This document shows positions 19,021 through 26,450 of a DNA stretch of 64,000 nucleotides, piece by piece. Both the position numbers and the translations under genes were made by a program. Positions within the stretch are counted from its first letter, which is position 1, and each line of letters starts with the position of its first letter. The notes under the pieces are model-generated. The model did not search any database. It saw nothing but the letters and a program-made list of their open reading frames with translations, and was not told the DNA's origin. This DNA comes from JACVRW01 sp963813495. Its GTDB lineage: Bacteria > Actinomycetota > Thermoleophilia > Solirubrobacterales > Thermoleophilaceae. The stretch spans positions 550,407-614,406 of the forward strand of contig CAWEZC010000010.1 of assembly GCA_963813495.1 (NCBI GenBank), in the 5' to 3' direction.

Positions 19021-19743
19021 GTGCGTTACCTCCGTGTCGCCCCACTCGCCCTCCTTGCCCTGCTCGCGCTCGCCGCGCCCGCAGCAGCCAGCCCGCAGTT
19101 CAAGTCGGCCTACAAGATCAAGCTGACGACGAAGAAGCCGGCGACGTCGGCGGGCTGGAGCGCCGACATCAAGCTCCGCGACCCGGGCGACCCGATGGGC
19201 CGGCCGAAGATCCTCACCGGCGTGAAGTTCAACCTGCCGGCGGGGAGCAAATGGGACCCGAAGGCGCACGCGGCGTGCAAGGCCAGCAACGCGGACTTCA
19301 TGAGCAAGGGCCCGGCGGAGTTCTGCCCGAAGTCCAGCCGCTTCGGGTCGGGCAAGGCGAGCGTGATCGTCGGCACCACGCCGCTCTCGTTCCCGATCAC
19401 GAGCTACAACCTGCAGCCCCTCGACTTCAACGGGAAGCGGCGGGAGCTGCTGCTCGACGTCGTGCTCGACCCGAACAACCCGGCATTGAGCTTTGTTATC
19501 GAGGGGACGCTGTCGAGCCACTCGGCCACGTTCAGCTTGGAGCTCGCCCCGCAGTACGACATCCACACGACCGACATCCACTTCGCTCTCCCGGCGGCGA
19601 ATAAGGGCAAGCGCGCCTACCTGACGACGCCGAGGAGTTGCCCGAAGAGCGAGACCTGGAAGGCGAGCGTGCAGTCGACCTACTCGGACGGGTCCAAGGA
19701 GCGTGTGCCGCTCAGGCTGCCGTGCAAGCGGCCGCGTCCCTGA
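19021..19743 (+). CDS. Secreted protein of unknown function
   Basis: 240 aa with a clear Sec signal (RYLRVAPLALLALLALAAPAAAS). The mature part is rich in beta-type sequence with Lys-Thr stretches and four Cys (AACKASN, EFCPKSSRF, SCPKSETW, LPCKRPRP), probably two disulfides. The start GTG is fixed by AAGGAG 8 nt upstream. It is the one intact plus-strand gene inside the decayed minus-strand element, so it may have been acquired separately. No family recognised. Confidence 0.8.
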   Translation: MRYLRVAPLALLALLALAAPAAASPQFKSAYKIKLTTKKPATSAGWSADIKLRDPGDPMGRPKILTGVKFNLPAGSKWDPKAHAACKASNADFMSKGPAEFCPKSSRFGSGKASVIVGTTPLSFPITSYNLQPLDFNGKRRELLLDVVLDPNNPALSFVIEGTLSSHSATFSLELAPQYDIHTTDIHFALPAANKGKRAYLTTPRSCPKSETWKASVQSTYSDGSKERVPLRLPCKRPRP

Positions 19744-19829
19744 TCGCCGGCGCGTGAATGGCCGTCCCACCAAGAGTTCAACGACGCCGGCCGGGACAAC
19801 CCTGCATGACCGCCGGAGGGGACGCTCGG

Positions 19830-19928
19830 TCAGGTCAGGCTTGCCGCCAGGTCAGCAGGGTCCCCGAGCACCCAGACGCCGAGGTGGACGACCAGGTAGG
19901 CGAACTCGGGGCCGCTGATCTCGGCCAT
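19830..19928 (-). CDS. Tiny ORF after 57-aa ORF, possibly phage remnant
   Basis: Encodes 32 aa (MAEISGPEFAYLVVHLGVWVL...). ATG begins 3 nt after the stop of the upstream small ORF, a coupling typical of phage operons. No family recognised. It may be the surviving start of a longer gene. Confidence 0.3.
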   Translation of the reverse strand: MAEISGPEFAYLVVHLGVWVLGDPADLAASLT

Positions 19929-19931
19929 GGC

Positions 19932-20105
19932 TCAGGCCGCCGATAGCGGCTGCGCGGTCTCCTCGGGCCCCAGGTCGCCAGCCATGGACTCGACGTACCT
20001 CGCATGCTCGGTCTGCTCCTCGACCGTGGGCGGGTCCTTGGGTAGGACGGTAGGGAGGCCCATCGGCGAGATGGCGAAGGGCTGCTGCCAGTTGGGGTTG
20101 AGCAA
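19932..20105 (-). CDS. Small ORF (57 aa), possibly phage structural-module gene
   Basis: A TTG start 12 nt after the stop of the broken coiled-coil gene gives 57 residues: LNPNWQQPFAISPMGLPTVL and an acidic TVEEQTEHARYVESMAGDL. Codon bias and spacing favour real coding, but no family match is evident. It lies in a run of minus-strand small frames. Confidence 0.4.
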   Translation of the reverse strand: MLNPNWQQPFAISPMGLPTVLPKDPPTVEEQTEHARYVESMAGDLGPEETAQPLSAA

Positions 20106-20117
20106 ATTTTCGAGGTC

Positions 20118-20708
20118 TCAGCGGACGGCCGTTATCCGGGGGTCGTCGGGACGCCGGCGGTCGGCCGGGACCATGCCGTTCAGGTAGGCGGAGGTCTGAG
20201 CGAACCGCTCGGTGGCAGCCTGTAGCTGCTCGACGGCCTGGCGCAGTTCACGGTCTATCTGCTCGCCGTGGCCGCAGGTCCTCGATCAGGTCCTCGTAAC
20301 GCGAGTCGAGGAAGGCGCGCCGGGCCATCTTCGCTTCGTCTACGGCGCGGTGGCGGCGTTGATCCTCGCGTTCCAGCTGGACCGCTTGGCCTGGAGGCGG
20401 AGCCGCTGCTCGGCGACCTCGTCGGCTGCTCGGTGTTGCCGGCGGTCCACGCTGCGGACTCACGCTGATCGGCGTCGCTCAGCGGCTGCAACTCCTGGAC
20501 GGCCTCGTTCTCAGTCTCGCTGGCCTGGTGGCGGGCCTCCTCGATGGCGCCGTCGAGGGCCTCTAGCTCAGCTGCCGCTGGGCCCTTCTTCGCTGCCTGC
20601 TTGCTCGCCGTCCTCGTTGTCCTCGGCCTGCCCGGCGTACGGGTCGATGCCGTGCGCGTTGAGGAGCGCGAGCACTGAGCCGCTGACTGGCTTGCCTGGT
20701 GTGGCCAT
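20118..20708 (-). pseudogene. Coiled-coil (phage-like) gene broken by several frameshifts
   Basis: ATG at 20708 with TATCGT 7 nt upstream starts MATPGKPVSGSVLALLNAHG. The protein-like reading then hops frames: KGPAAAELEALDGAIEEARH, SETENEAVQELQPLSDADQR, ADEVAEQRLRLQAKR, REDQRRHRAVDEAKMARRAF, LDSRYEDLIEDLR, and lastly DRELRQAVEQLQAATERFAQ to a stop at 20118-20120. At least four frame changes are needed. The composition is a long acidic/basic coiled coil, as in phage scaffold or tail-associated proteins. No single open frame covers it. Family not identified. Confidence 0.45.
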
Positions 20709-20715
20709 GGACCTG

Positions 20716-20721
20716 ACGATA
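20716..20721 (-). promoter_or_regulatory. -10 box (TATCGT) of broken coiled-coil gene
   Basis: 7 nt before ATG 20708. Confidence 0.35.
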
Positions 20722-20826
20722 AGCAGGGAGTCCGACAGACGGGCTAACTTCGGCGGGGCCTGCTTGGCCTCTTTACGGCCGCCTTCTCGGAGCGGGCCAG
20801 CCGACCCGAGACGGGCGACGGCTTAG

Positions 20827-20851
20827 CTTGGGGGCCGCCAGCCGAACTAGT
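20827..20851 (+). repeat. Imperfect direct repeat copy A (candidate att site)
   Basis: CTTGGGGGCCGCCAGC followed by CGAACTAGT. It matches 22447-22470 apart from two 1-base indels and a CG/A change. See copy B. Confidence 0.35.
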
Positions 20852-20958
20852 CGACGCGGGGCGGTTCTCCCCGGTGATCCTGCGCCGCTCGACGTGGGTG
20901 ATCCAGAGCGCGTCCATGGCTGCTTTCCGGCGCGAAGGCCGCCCCCCAAGTGCGCTTG

Positions 20959-21969
20959 TCACGTGCAGCGGACGGGGCGTGCGCGACCGGGGAAGAGGCA
21001 GCGGTCAACCCGAGACGGCACTCTGCCGGCGCGGATCAAGAAGCGCGTGTACTTCCCGATCTTGCCCCGCTGGCGCACGAACAGTTCCAGCGTGGTCCCG
21101 ACTGGCAGCGTCCCTTCAAATTGGCGGAAGCGCACGATGCTCGTCGCGCTGGTGCGGGTTAGCGAAGTAACCGGGCAGCCGCGGCCGCGGCAGCGCAGCC
21201 GCAACCGTGCGCCGCGCGGCGCGCGGACGGACAGGACGCGCACCGAGACACCCCGCTGCAAGGCGACCCCCGCGATGCGCACGATCGGGAAGGGCGACAT
21301 CATTGCCAGCCGCGTCCCGGGCGCCGGTGACGTGACGGGATCGCCGGGCCGTTCCGATCCGCCTGGCGAGGTGGCACCCCGCGGCCCGACGGTCAGCGTT
21401 TCGAACGTCGTCCTGCGCGCCCCCTGCTCATCCGTAGCTGTGAGCACGACGGTGTAGCTGCCGGCGGCCACATACGCGTGCCTCGGTGACGCGCCGGTCG
21501 CGGTCGCGCCATCCCCGAAGGCCCAGGCGAGCGTCACGGCGTCGCCGTCGGGATCGCTTGCCTGCCCTGTGAAGGAGACCTCCTGGCCGGCCACAGGGCT
21601 CGTCGGCGCGAACGTGAACGCCGCGGAGGGCGATGCGTTTCCGGGGTTGACCACTATCTCGGCGGTGTCCTTGACCGAGGTGATCCCGTCCGAATCGGTC
21701 ACGCTAAGGGTGACCGTGTAACTGCCCGGACCAGCGTAGACGTGGGTCGCGTCGACGCCCGCGCCCGTGCCGCCGTCGCCGAAATTCCAGCTGAATGAGT
21801 CGCCCTCGCCCCGCCCTGGATTGACCCGGACGGCGTGGAAGGTCACCTGCTCGCCGGCGAGCGGACTCTGGGGCTCGAAGCTGATGGTGTACGCGGCAGC
21901 GTGCGCGTCAGTGCTGCCGAGCGCCAGCGCCAGCAGCACTAGAAGCGGAATGCGAAGTCGTCGGACCAT
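20959..21969 (-). CDS. Secreted PKD-domain protein
   Basis: 336 aa. Signal peptide (VRRLRIPLLVLLALALGSTDAHAA), then two PKD repeats, each with WNFGDGG/WAFGDGA and the SYTVTLSVTD / SYTVVLTATD strand. A Pro/Gly linker follows, and a C-terminal beta module with RLRLRCRGRGCPVTS. PKD domains are extracellular spacers often linked to binding or polymer surfaces. The ATG at 21969 was chosen at the signal peptide. The frame is open for 115 further codons because it fuses, by chance, with the broken gene upstream. Confidence 0.85.
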   Translation of the reverse strand: MVRRLRIPLLVLLALALGSTDAHAAAYTISFEPQSPLAGEQVTFHAVRVNPGRGEGDSFSWNFGDGGTGAGVDATHVYAGPGSYTVTLSVTDSDGITSVKDTAEIVVNPGNASPSAAFTFAPTSPVAGQEVSFTGQASDPDGDAVTLAWAFGDGATATGASPRHAYVAAGSYTVVLTATDEQGARRTTFETLTVGPRGATSPGGSERPGDPVTSPAPGTRLAMMSPFPIVRIAGVALQRGVSVRVLSVRAPRGARLRLRCRGRGCPVTSLTRTSATSIVRFRQFEGTLPVGTTLELFVRQRGKIGKYTRFLIRAGRVPSRVDRCLFPGRARPVRCT

Positions 21970-22051
21970 GAATCCTGTTGACCGTGGTACCCGGCGCTTG
22001 CCTGCCAAACGCCACGCCGAGGCCATCAGCGGCGCTCCCTGGGCGCGGATC

Positions 22052-22412
22052 TCATCTGATGGTCCCCTCCGCTTCTGCTTGATGCAGCAGCGGATAGAAG
22101 TCCGCCTCGGGATGGAAGGGCTGTACTGGCCCCACCACCATTTGCCCGAGCGCGACACGATGTAGTAGCCGAATCGGTACTCGATGTCGCCGGGCTGTGC
22201 TCCCCCTGATCGGAGCCGCTCGTCCATTACTTCCATGAGGCGCATCCGCTCTATCAGGAACACCTTTTGCGGATAGTCGGACTGGACCCTGAGGTGACCG
22301 CCTCGCGCTTCCATACGAGTTTGCCTTGCCGTCCGATGTCCTTGGCCCGGACGGGTCGCGCTAGTAGCTCACGCTTCTTGCGTGCTATGGACACCTGCGC
22401 GGATTCCGTCAC
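22052..22412 (-). pseudogene. Conserved hypothetical (about 120 aa), twice frameshifted
   Basis: GTG at 22412 (TAGGCT 6 nt upstream) starts VTESAQVSIARKKRELLARP and reaches GRQGKLVWKREA. One base shift then gives GGHLRVQSDYPQKVFLIERM, MDERLRSGGAQPGDIEYRFG, and YYIVSRSGKWWWGQYSPSIP. A second shift gives EADFYPLLHQAEAEGTIR and a stop at 22052-22054. The three pieces join into one sensible protein of about 120 aa whose WWWGQYSPSIP and PLL-AEGTI parts recall an uncharacterised actinobacterial family. Function unknown. Confidence 0.55.
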
Positions 22413-22425
22413 GCGGCGAGCCTAC

Positions 22426-22745
22426 CTATGAGGAACGTGGGCGAATCTTGGGGCCGCCCAGCAAACTAGTGGCTACGGATGGTGGGAGGCGGGGGCCGTT
22501 CGGCGTATCACGTTGCCGAGGGTCACGCGGCTCGTCGGCCCCAACCTTCGGCACGATCTCGATATGGGCCGGTCCGCGACCAGGGTGGACCTCGACGCGC
22601 TCGATCACGGCCCTGATCAGGTCGCGCCGCTCGTCCAGGTTGAGGGCCTCCCAGTCGGAGCCGGCGTCCACGGCCACCGTCGCGGCGGCCAGGTCGGAGC
22701 GCAGTTCGTCGTACCGCCTCCGCCCAGCCGACCGCCCTCGGCAAG
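22426..22745 (-). pseudogene. Serine recombinase (large) C-terminal fragment
   Basis: Reads RRRYDELRSDLAAATVAVDA, SDWEALNLDERRDLIRAVIE and RVEVHPGRGPAHIEIVP. This is the C-terminal end common to large serine recombinases/integrases (the LxLDERRxxIxxVIxxVxVxPGRG pattern). The N-terminal catalytic domain, zinc ribbon and coiled coil are missing. It marks the mobile origin of the neighbouring decayed segment. Confidence 0.6.
22447..22470 (+). repeat. Imperfect direct repeat copy B (candidate att site)
   Basis: CTTGGGGCCGCCCAGC followed by AAACTAGT, inside the 3' end of the recombinase fragment. It pairs with 20827-20851 and together they flank the PKD and 120-aa genes. Confidence 0.35.
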
Positions 22746-22836
22746 GCCCGCGACGCCGCCCGCGACCGCTACGCCTGGACGCGCTACCGCCGCTACGGGC
22801 TGACGCACGCTTCTTTCACTCGCGCGTGACTGACTC

Positions 22837-22865
22837 GTAGCGCCCGGGTGTTGTCCCGTCACACG
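22837..22865 (+). promoter_or_regulatory. Shared upstream motif, copy 1 (pilus-like operon)
   Basis: GTAGCGCCCGGGTGTTG with a following CGTCACACG. Almost the same sequence lies at 29327-29355, also directly upstream of a Tad-like gene. Confidence 0.4.
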
Positions 22866-23231
22866 CTCTTCGCCAGCGTTGGCGACGTGGTAGTCAGGGG
22901 ATCGGAGCGCGGGCAGGCATCGGTGGAGCTCGTCGCTGTGCTGCCGTTCGTCATTCTTGCGGCGCTCGCGGCATGGCAGCTGGCGCTGGCCGGCCACACG
23001 CTCTGGCTGGCGGCCGGCGCAGCTCGCGTGGCCGCGCGTGCGGACACGGTGGGGGAGAGTCCCGAGCGCGCGGCCCGCAGCGCGCTGCCGAAAGCGATGG
23101 AGCGCGGACTGTCCGTGAAGCGCCTCAGCCGGGGCGGAGTGCGCGTGGAGGTGCGAATCCCCATGCTGTTGCGCCGCTGGCAGTCGCCGCTGGAGGTGTC
23201 GGCCACGACGTCGCTCGGGCGGGAGCGCTGA
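22848..23231 (+). CDS. TadE-like pseudopilin
   Basis: A 127-residue TadE/TadG-family protein of type IVc (Flp) pilus systems. The N-terminal pilin-like part is SERGQASVELVAVLPFVILA with Glu at the +5-like position of the cleavage region, followed by one TM helix and a short extracellular domain (VRVEVRIPMLLRRWQSPLEV). The GTG at 22848 overlaps the shared motif. A later GTG near 22888 is also possible. The stop is fused to the next ATG (TGATG). Confidence 0.75.
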   Translation: MLSRHTLFASVGDVVVRGSERGQASVELVAVLPFVILAALAAWQLALAGHTLWLAAGAARVAARADTVGESPERAARSALPKAMERGLSVKRLSRGGVRVEVRIPMLLRRWQSPLEVSATTSLGRER

Positions 23232-23590
23232 TGAAGGCCACGGGGCCGGCGCTTCGCGGCCCGTCCTCCGAGGGCGGGCAGGCCAGCGTCGAGCTGCTGG
23301 GCGTCCTGCCTCTACTGATCGCTCTAGCTCTGGTCGTCCTGCAACTGTTGGCGATCGGCTATGCCAGCGTGCTGGCGGGCAGCGCGTCCGAGGCGGGTGC
23401 GCTCGCGCTGGCGGCGGGCGCTGACGCCGAGGCCGGGGCGCGGGAGGCGCTGCCCGGCTGGTCACGGACACGCGCGGACGTCGACGTGGCCGGCGGCGAA
23501 GTCAAGGTCCGACTGCGCCCTCCCTCGCCGTTGCGGGTGTTGTCCGAGCGCCTCCGGGTGTCGGCGCATGCGGCGGTGGAGGCGCCGTGA
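23231..23590 (+). CDS. TadE-like pseudopilin, second copy
   Basis: 119 aa. GGQASVELLGVLPLLIALAL is the pilin-like N-terminus, followed by an Ala-rich helix (AGSASEAGALALAAGADAEA) and short beta part. It resembles the first TadE-like gene in layout. Start ATG overlaps the previous stop. Its stop overlaps the next GTG, so the three are one operon. Confidence 0.75.
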   Translation: MKATGPALRGPSSEGGQASVELLGVLPLLIALALVVLQLLAIGYASVLAGSASEAGALALAAGADAEAGAREALPGWSRTRADVDVAGGEVKVRLRPPSPLRVLSERLRVSAHAAVEAP

Positions 23591-24555
23591 GCCGGGCGGC
23601 GTTGCGAGCGGTCGAGGGAGGGAGGCCGGTGCAGCCGGGTGGCGAGCGCGCCTCAATGCCGGCAGCCCGGCACTCCGGCCTGGCTGCGGGCGGCGGAGGC
23701 CGGGGAAGGAGCCTGCTGGCCGGAGCCCTCGCCGGCGCCGAGGCTTTCCTTCTCGAGCCGGCCGAGCCACCGGGCCCGCTCGCTCCGTCCGCTCCGGCGG
23801 GCCCGCGACCCGTGCTCGCCGTCTACGGGCTCGCCGGCGGTTGCGGTGCCACCACGGTCACGCGCGCGCTCGCGGCCGAGCTCGCCCAGCGTGATCCGTC
23901 GGGAGCGGCCGCGGTCATGTGCGAGGCGCGCGCTTCGGCGATTCCGCTCGCCACCCAGGCTGCTTGTCGCCTCGCGCGTGCACTGGAGGATCTGCCCGGC
24001 GCCGCCACACGCGCGGTGGGCCGGCTCGCCCTCGTGCGGGCCGCGGATCCGCTCGCCCTCGCCGAGAGCGCACAGGGGGTGGCGCCGCTGGTGTTCGACG
24101 CCGGCGCTTCGGCCCTCGGCGGAGTGCCGGCCGCGCTGGCGCAGCGCTGCCTGCTGGTCACGACGCCCGCGGTCGAGCCGGCGCTGGCCCGTGTGGCCGC
24201 TGAGTGCCTGCTTCGTGTCGGGCCGGCGCCGCTGGTCGTGCTGAATCGGGCGGAGCGGCCGGTTGGCGAAGGCCTCCCGGAGGCCGGCTGGCTGGCACCC
24301 TTCACCCCGGCCGCGACGGCGCCGGCCGGCGCAGCGGGATCGGCTTCGGAAGCGGCCGCTGCGACCCCGGCCGCCACGGACGTCCCCGCGGGGGAGCTGG
24401 CGGCGACCTTCGGGGACGACCTGGTCGTCCTGCCTGATTCACGCATGGGCGCCCAGCTGGCACTCGGCGGCCGTGAGCCGCGTGGCGAACTGGGGCGCGC
24501 CGTGGCCACGCTCGCGGACCGTTGCACGGCGCCCGAAGCCGGCGGAGGGGGGTAG
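23587..24555 (+). CDS. TadZ/CpaE-like MinD-family ATPase
   Basis: 322 aa. A Pro/Ala-rich N-terminus is followed by a MinD/ParA-like core: LAVYGLAGGCGATTVTRALA (deviant Walker A GGCGATT, lacking the usual Lys-Thr pair), VMCEARASAIPL, LVFDAGASALGG and LLVTTPAVEPALARVA. These ATPases localise Tad pilus machines to the pole. The loop is degenerate, so ATP hydrolysis is doubtful. No TadA motor, TadB/C platform or Flp pilin lies nearby. Confidence 0.65.
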   Translation: MSRAALRAVEGGRPVQPGGERASMPAARHSGLAAGGGGRGRSLLAGALAGAEAFLLEPAEPPGPLAPSAPAGPRPVLAVYGLAGGCGATTVTRALAAELAQRDPSGAAAVMCEARASAIPLATQAACRLARALEDLPGAATRAVGRLALVRAADPLALAESAQGVAPLVFDAGASALGGVPAALAQRCLLVTTPAVEPALARVAAECLLRVGPAPLVVLNRAERPVGEGLPEAGWLAPFTPAATAPAGAAGSASEAAAATPAATDVPAGELAATFGDDLVVLPDSRMGAQLALGGREPRGELGRAVATLADRCTAPEAGGGG

Positions 24556-24595
24556 CGGCCGACGCGCGTGGTCCCTGTGTCCGCGAACCGACGCG

Positions 24596-25386
24596 TCAAC
24601 CGGACGGGTCGTGCTCGATTTCGTCCATGAGCCGGAGCCGATCGGCCCGCCCGGACAGCGACCGGAGGTCCACGCCCGGGGGGAGCTCGAGGTGGAGCTC
24701 GGACGAGTGGTCGAGCGCGAGCTGTCCTTCGGCCAGGGCGCAGTCGAGCACGTGGCCGCCCGCGTCGCGGGCATCGGTGATGAAGTGGAGGTGGTAGCCG
24801 GGCACGTCGATGCCCTGGGCATAGTCGGGGAAACGGAAGCCCACGATGCTGCCCGGCACGTCCTCGAGGTCGAAGACTTGCTGCCCGCGCGCCACCTCGG
24901 CGAGTGGCGGATAGGGCTTGTGCTGACGGGGCACCGAGCGCACCCGGACCCGGTCGAAGCGACCGTCGAGCCTCAGCGCGTGGCAGGCGGCGCCGGCGGG
25001 CGCCCGGGCATCCACGAAGGCCTGTAGGTCCTGGAGCGACCGGGGCCGCTCGATTGCGAAGCCAGCCTCGGGCCGGAAGAACAGCACCAGGGCGAAGGGG
25101 GCCGCTCCTCGTCCGCCACCCGTCGCACGGTGCCGTCCGCCGCCGCCTGGAAGAACTCGCCATCCAGGGCGATCATCTCGCCATCACAGGCCTCGAGGGT
25201 CCCGAGGCCGAAGTCGCCGTGCTCGCGGAGGACGGCGAAGGAAACGTCTCCGTCGTAGGCGCCGTCCAGCAGCGCATCGATGGTCGAGATCTGAAAGATC
25301 ACGTGGCGCTGATGCCCGGCGTGCACGTCTGAGCGCCGCATGGCCTCGACGTGCAACGCCTTGATGAGTCGCTCGTCGACCGACAT
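24596..25386 (-). pseudogene. budA: Alpha-acetolactate decarboxylase, one-base frameshift
   Basis: Converts 2-acetolactate to acetoin. The first part (from ATG 25386) reads HVIFQISTIDALLDGAYDGD, HGDFGLGTLEACDGEMIALD and GEFFQAAADGTVRRVADEER. The rest lies in another frame: FALVLFFRPEAGFAIERPRS, FPDYAQGIDVPGYHLHFITD (His zinc ligands) and ARDAGGHVLDCALAEG. The switch is at a run of five C at about 25102-25106. One more C would restore a single frame of about 260 aa. So this is either a recent null mutation or a homopolymer sequencing error. Confidence 0.8.
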
Positions 25387-25467
25387 CGCCCAGCGCGATT
25401 ACTACCACCGACGGGTTCGTCCCGGCCTGACCGCCGCCTCACTGGTCGACCCGTCGGGCGGGCCCTC

Positions 25468-26070
25468 TTACTGCCGAGGTAGCGTGCCCCGAAGGCGGCG
25501 TGCGCGCCCGGCCGGTTCGGACTCACCGCGATCCAGGTGGCTCTGCTCGAGCGTTGCCAGGACCGCCCAGGCAAGCTCGTGGGCGCAATGCCCGCGCAGC
25601 TGCTCGGGGGCGGCGAGGCCGGGGTGATCGACGGTCTCGACGACCCAGAGGCCACCTTCGCTGCTTACCCCTGCGTACCAGGCCTGTGGCGAGGAGAACA
25701 CTCCGGTGCGCAATCCAGCCCGGCGGCCGGCCTCGGCCAACACGACGGCGAGCAGTAGCGGGTGCCCCGCACGTCGTGTCAGCACTCGGTCGATCAGGAG
25801 CCCGCGTGGATCGCGCTGGTCGGGTACGAAGCCCGGATCGCCCGAGAGCAGCTCAGCGAGCTGCCCGGCCGCCGCACCCGCGTCCTCGTGCACCGTGCCG
25901 AACAGGCGCCGGCTCAGCTCGTCGAGCTCGAAGTCACACCCGGCGCTCACCGGCTCGCCGGAAAAAGCCGAGCTGAGTGCCGACAGCAGTTCCACCCTGG
26001 GCGGGCAATCGAAGGCCGCCAGCCTTTCGAAGGTGTGCGCCGGATCGGCCCCACGACTTTGGTTCGCCAC
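25468..26070 (-). CDS. SirB1/transglutaminase-like protein
   Basis: A 200-residue protein with features of the SirB1-type transglutaminase-like fold: RGLLIDRVLTRRAGHPLLLA matches the family's LxxVLxxRxGxPxxL segment, and VVLAEAGRRAGLRTGVFSSP follows. The usual catalytic Cys is not obvious. The GTG at 26070 was chosen because GGAG is 8 nt upstream; an upstream reading exists. Its promoter region holds a palindromic operator at 26087-26100. Confidence 0.6.
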   Translation of the reverse strand: MANQSRGADPAHTFERLAAFDCPPRVELLSALSSAFSGEPVSAGCDFELDELSRRLFGTVHEDAGAAAGQLAELLSGDPGFVPDQRDPRGLLIDRVLTRRAGHPLLLAVVLAEAGRRAGLRTGVFSSPQAWYAGVSSEGGLWVVETVDHPGLAAPEQLRGHCAHELAWAVLATLEQSHLDRGESEPAGRARRLRGTLPRQ

Positions 26071-26086
26071 GTTCTCCACTCCGGAG

Positions 26087-26100
26087 TTAGGGTGCCCTAA
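26087..26100. promoter_or_regulatory. Palindromic operator 1 (TTAGGG-CCCTAA)
   Basis: TTAGGGTGCCCTAA; extended arms GTTAGGG/CCCTAAC. It is 17 bp upstream of GTG 26070. The half-site TTAGG/CCTAA is reminiscent of DtxR/IdeR-type boxes (inference). Confidence 0.55.
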
Positions 26101-26139
26101 CAAGTGCGTCGGGAGTGATATCAGACTTCGCGATAGGTG

Positions 26140-26153
26140 TTAGGGCGCCCTAA
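26140..26153. promoter_or_regulatory. Palindromic operator 2 (TTAGGGCGCCCTAA)
   Basis: A perfect 14-bp palindrome whose centre is 53 bp (about five helical turns) from operator 1. It overlaps the end of a SnoaL-like fragment. Confidence 0.55.
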
Positions 26154-26251
26154 TGTCGGTCGGGCCGCCACGCCGCGGCTGCCTCGGCGTGGTCGCCGCG
26201 GCTGTAGCTCTCCAAGAGCAGACGAACGGTCTCCACGTTGGTGCGTGGCAC
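26150..26251 (-). pseudogene. SnoaL/NTF2-like N-terminal fragment
   Basis: GTG at 26251 starts PRTNVETVRLLLESYSRGD, then HAEAAAAWRPD and a stop. This is the first helix pair typical of SnoaL-like (NTF2-fold) proteins. The remaining about 100 residues are absent; the reading stops in the palindrome. It is probably a truncated gene. Confidence 0.4.
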
Positions 26252-26450
26252 GGCGCCCGCAGCATCCCGCTCATGGGTCCGACCGAGCGGTCGCCGCCCG
26301 GCGCCGCCCTCGAACCGCTTCAGCAAACGGCAGGCCGCCCCAGCGGTGGCCGGGCGGCCAATGAGCCGACCGTGGCAGCCGGGGGAGCGTCCGCAGTCAC
26401 GGGCGTCAACGGTTCTGGGCTGAGCGCCAGATTCGCTATCACTTGACGGC

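Noticed and set aside
20744..20917. Minus-strand frame MDALWITHVERRRITGENRP...
   Set aside because: Plausible phage-like wording but it contains the repeat copy A, has no clear ribosome site and no family match; left out as a gene.
22705..22827. Plus-strand stretch reading TALGKARDAARDRYAWTRYR and on to a stop
   Set aside because: It looks protein-like but has no start and overlaps the recombinase fragment on the other strand; too short to name.
26153..26446. Plus-strand frame of 97 codons
   Set aside because: No homology-like features and antisense to the SnoaL-like fragment.
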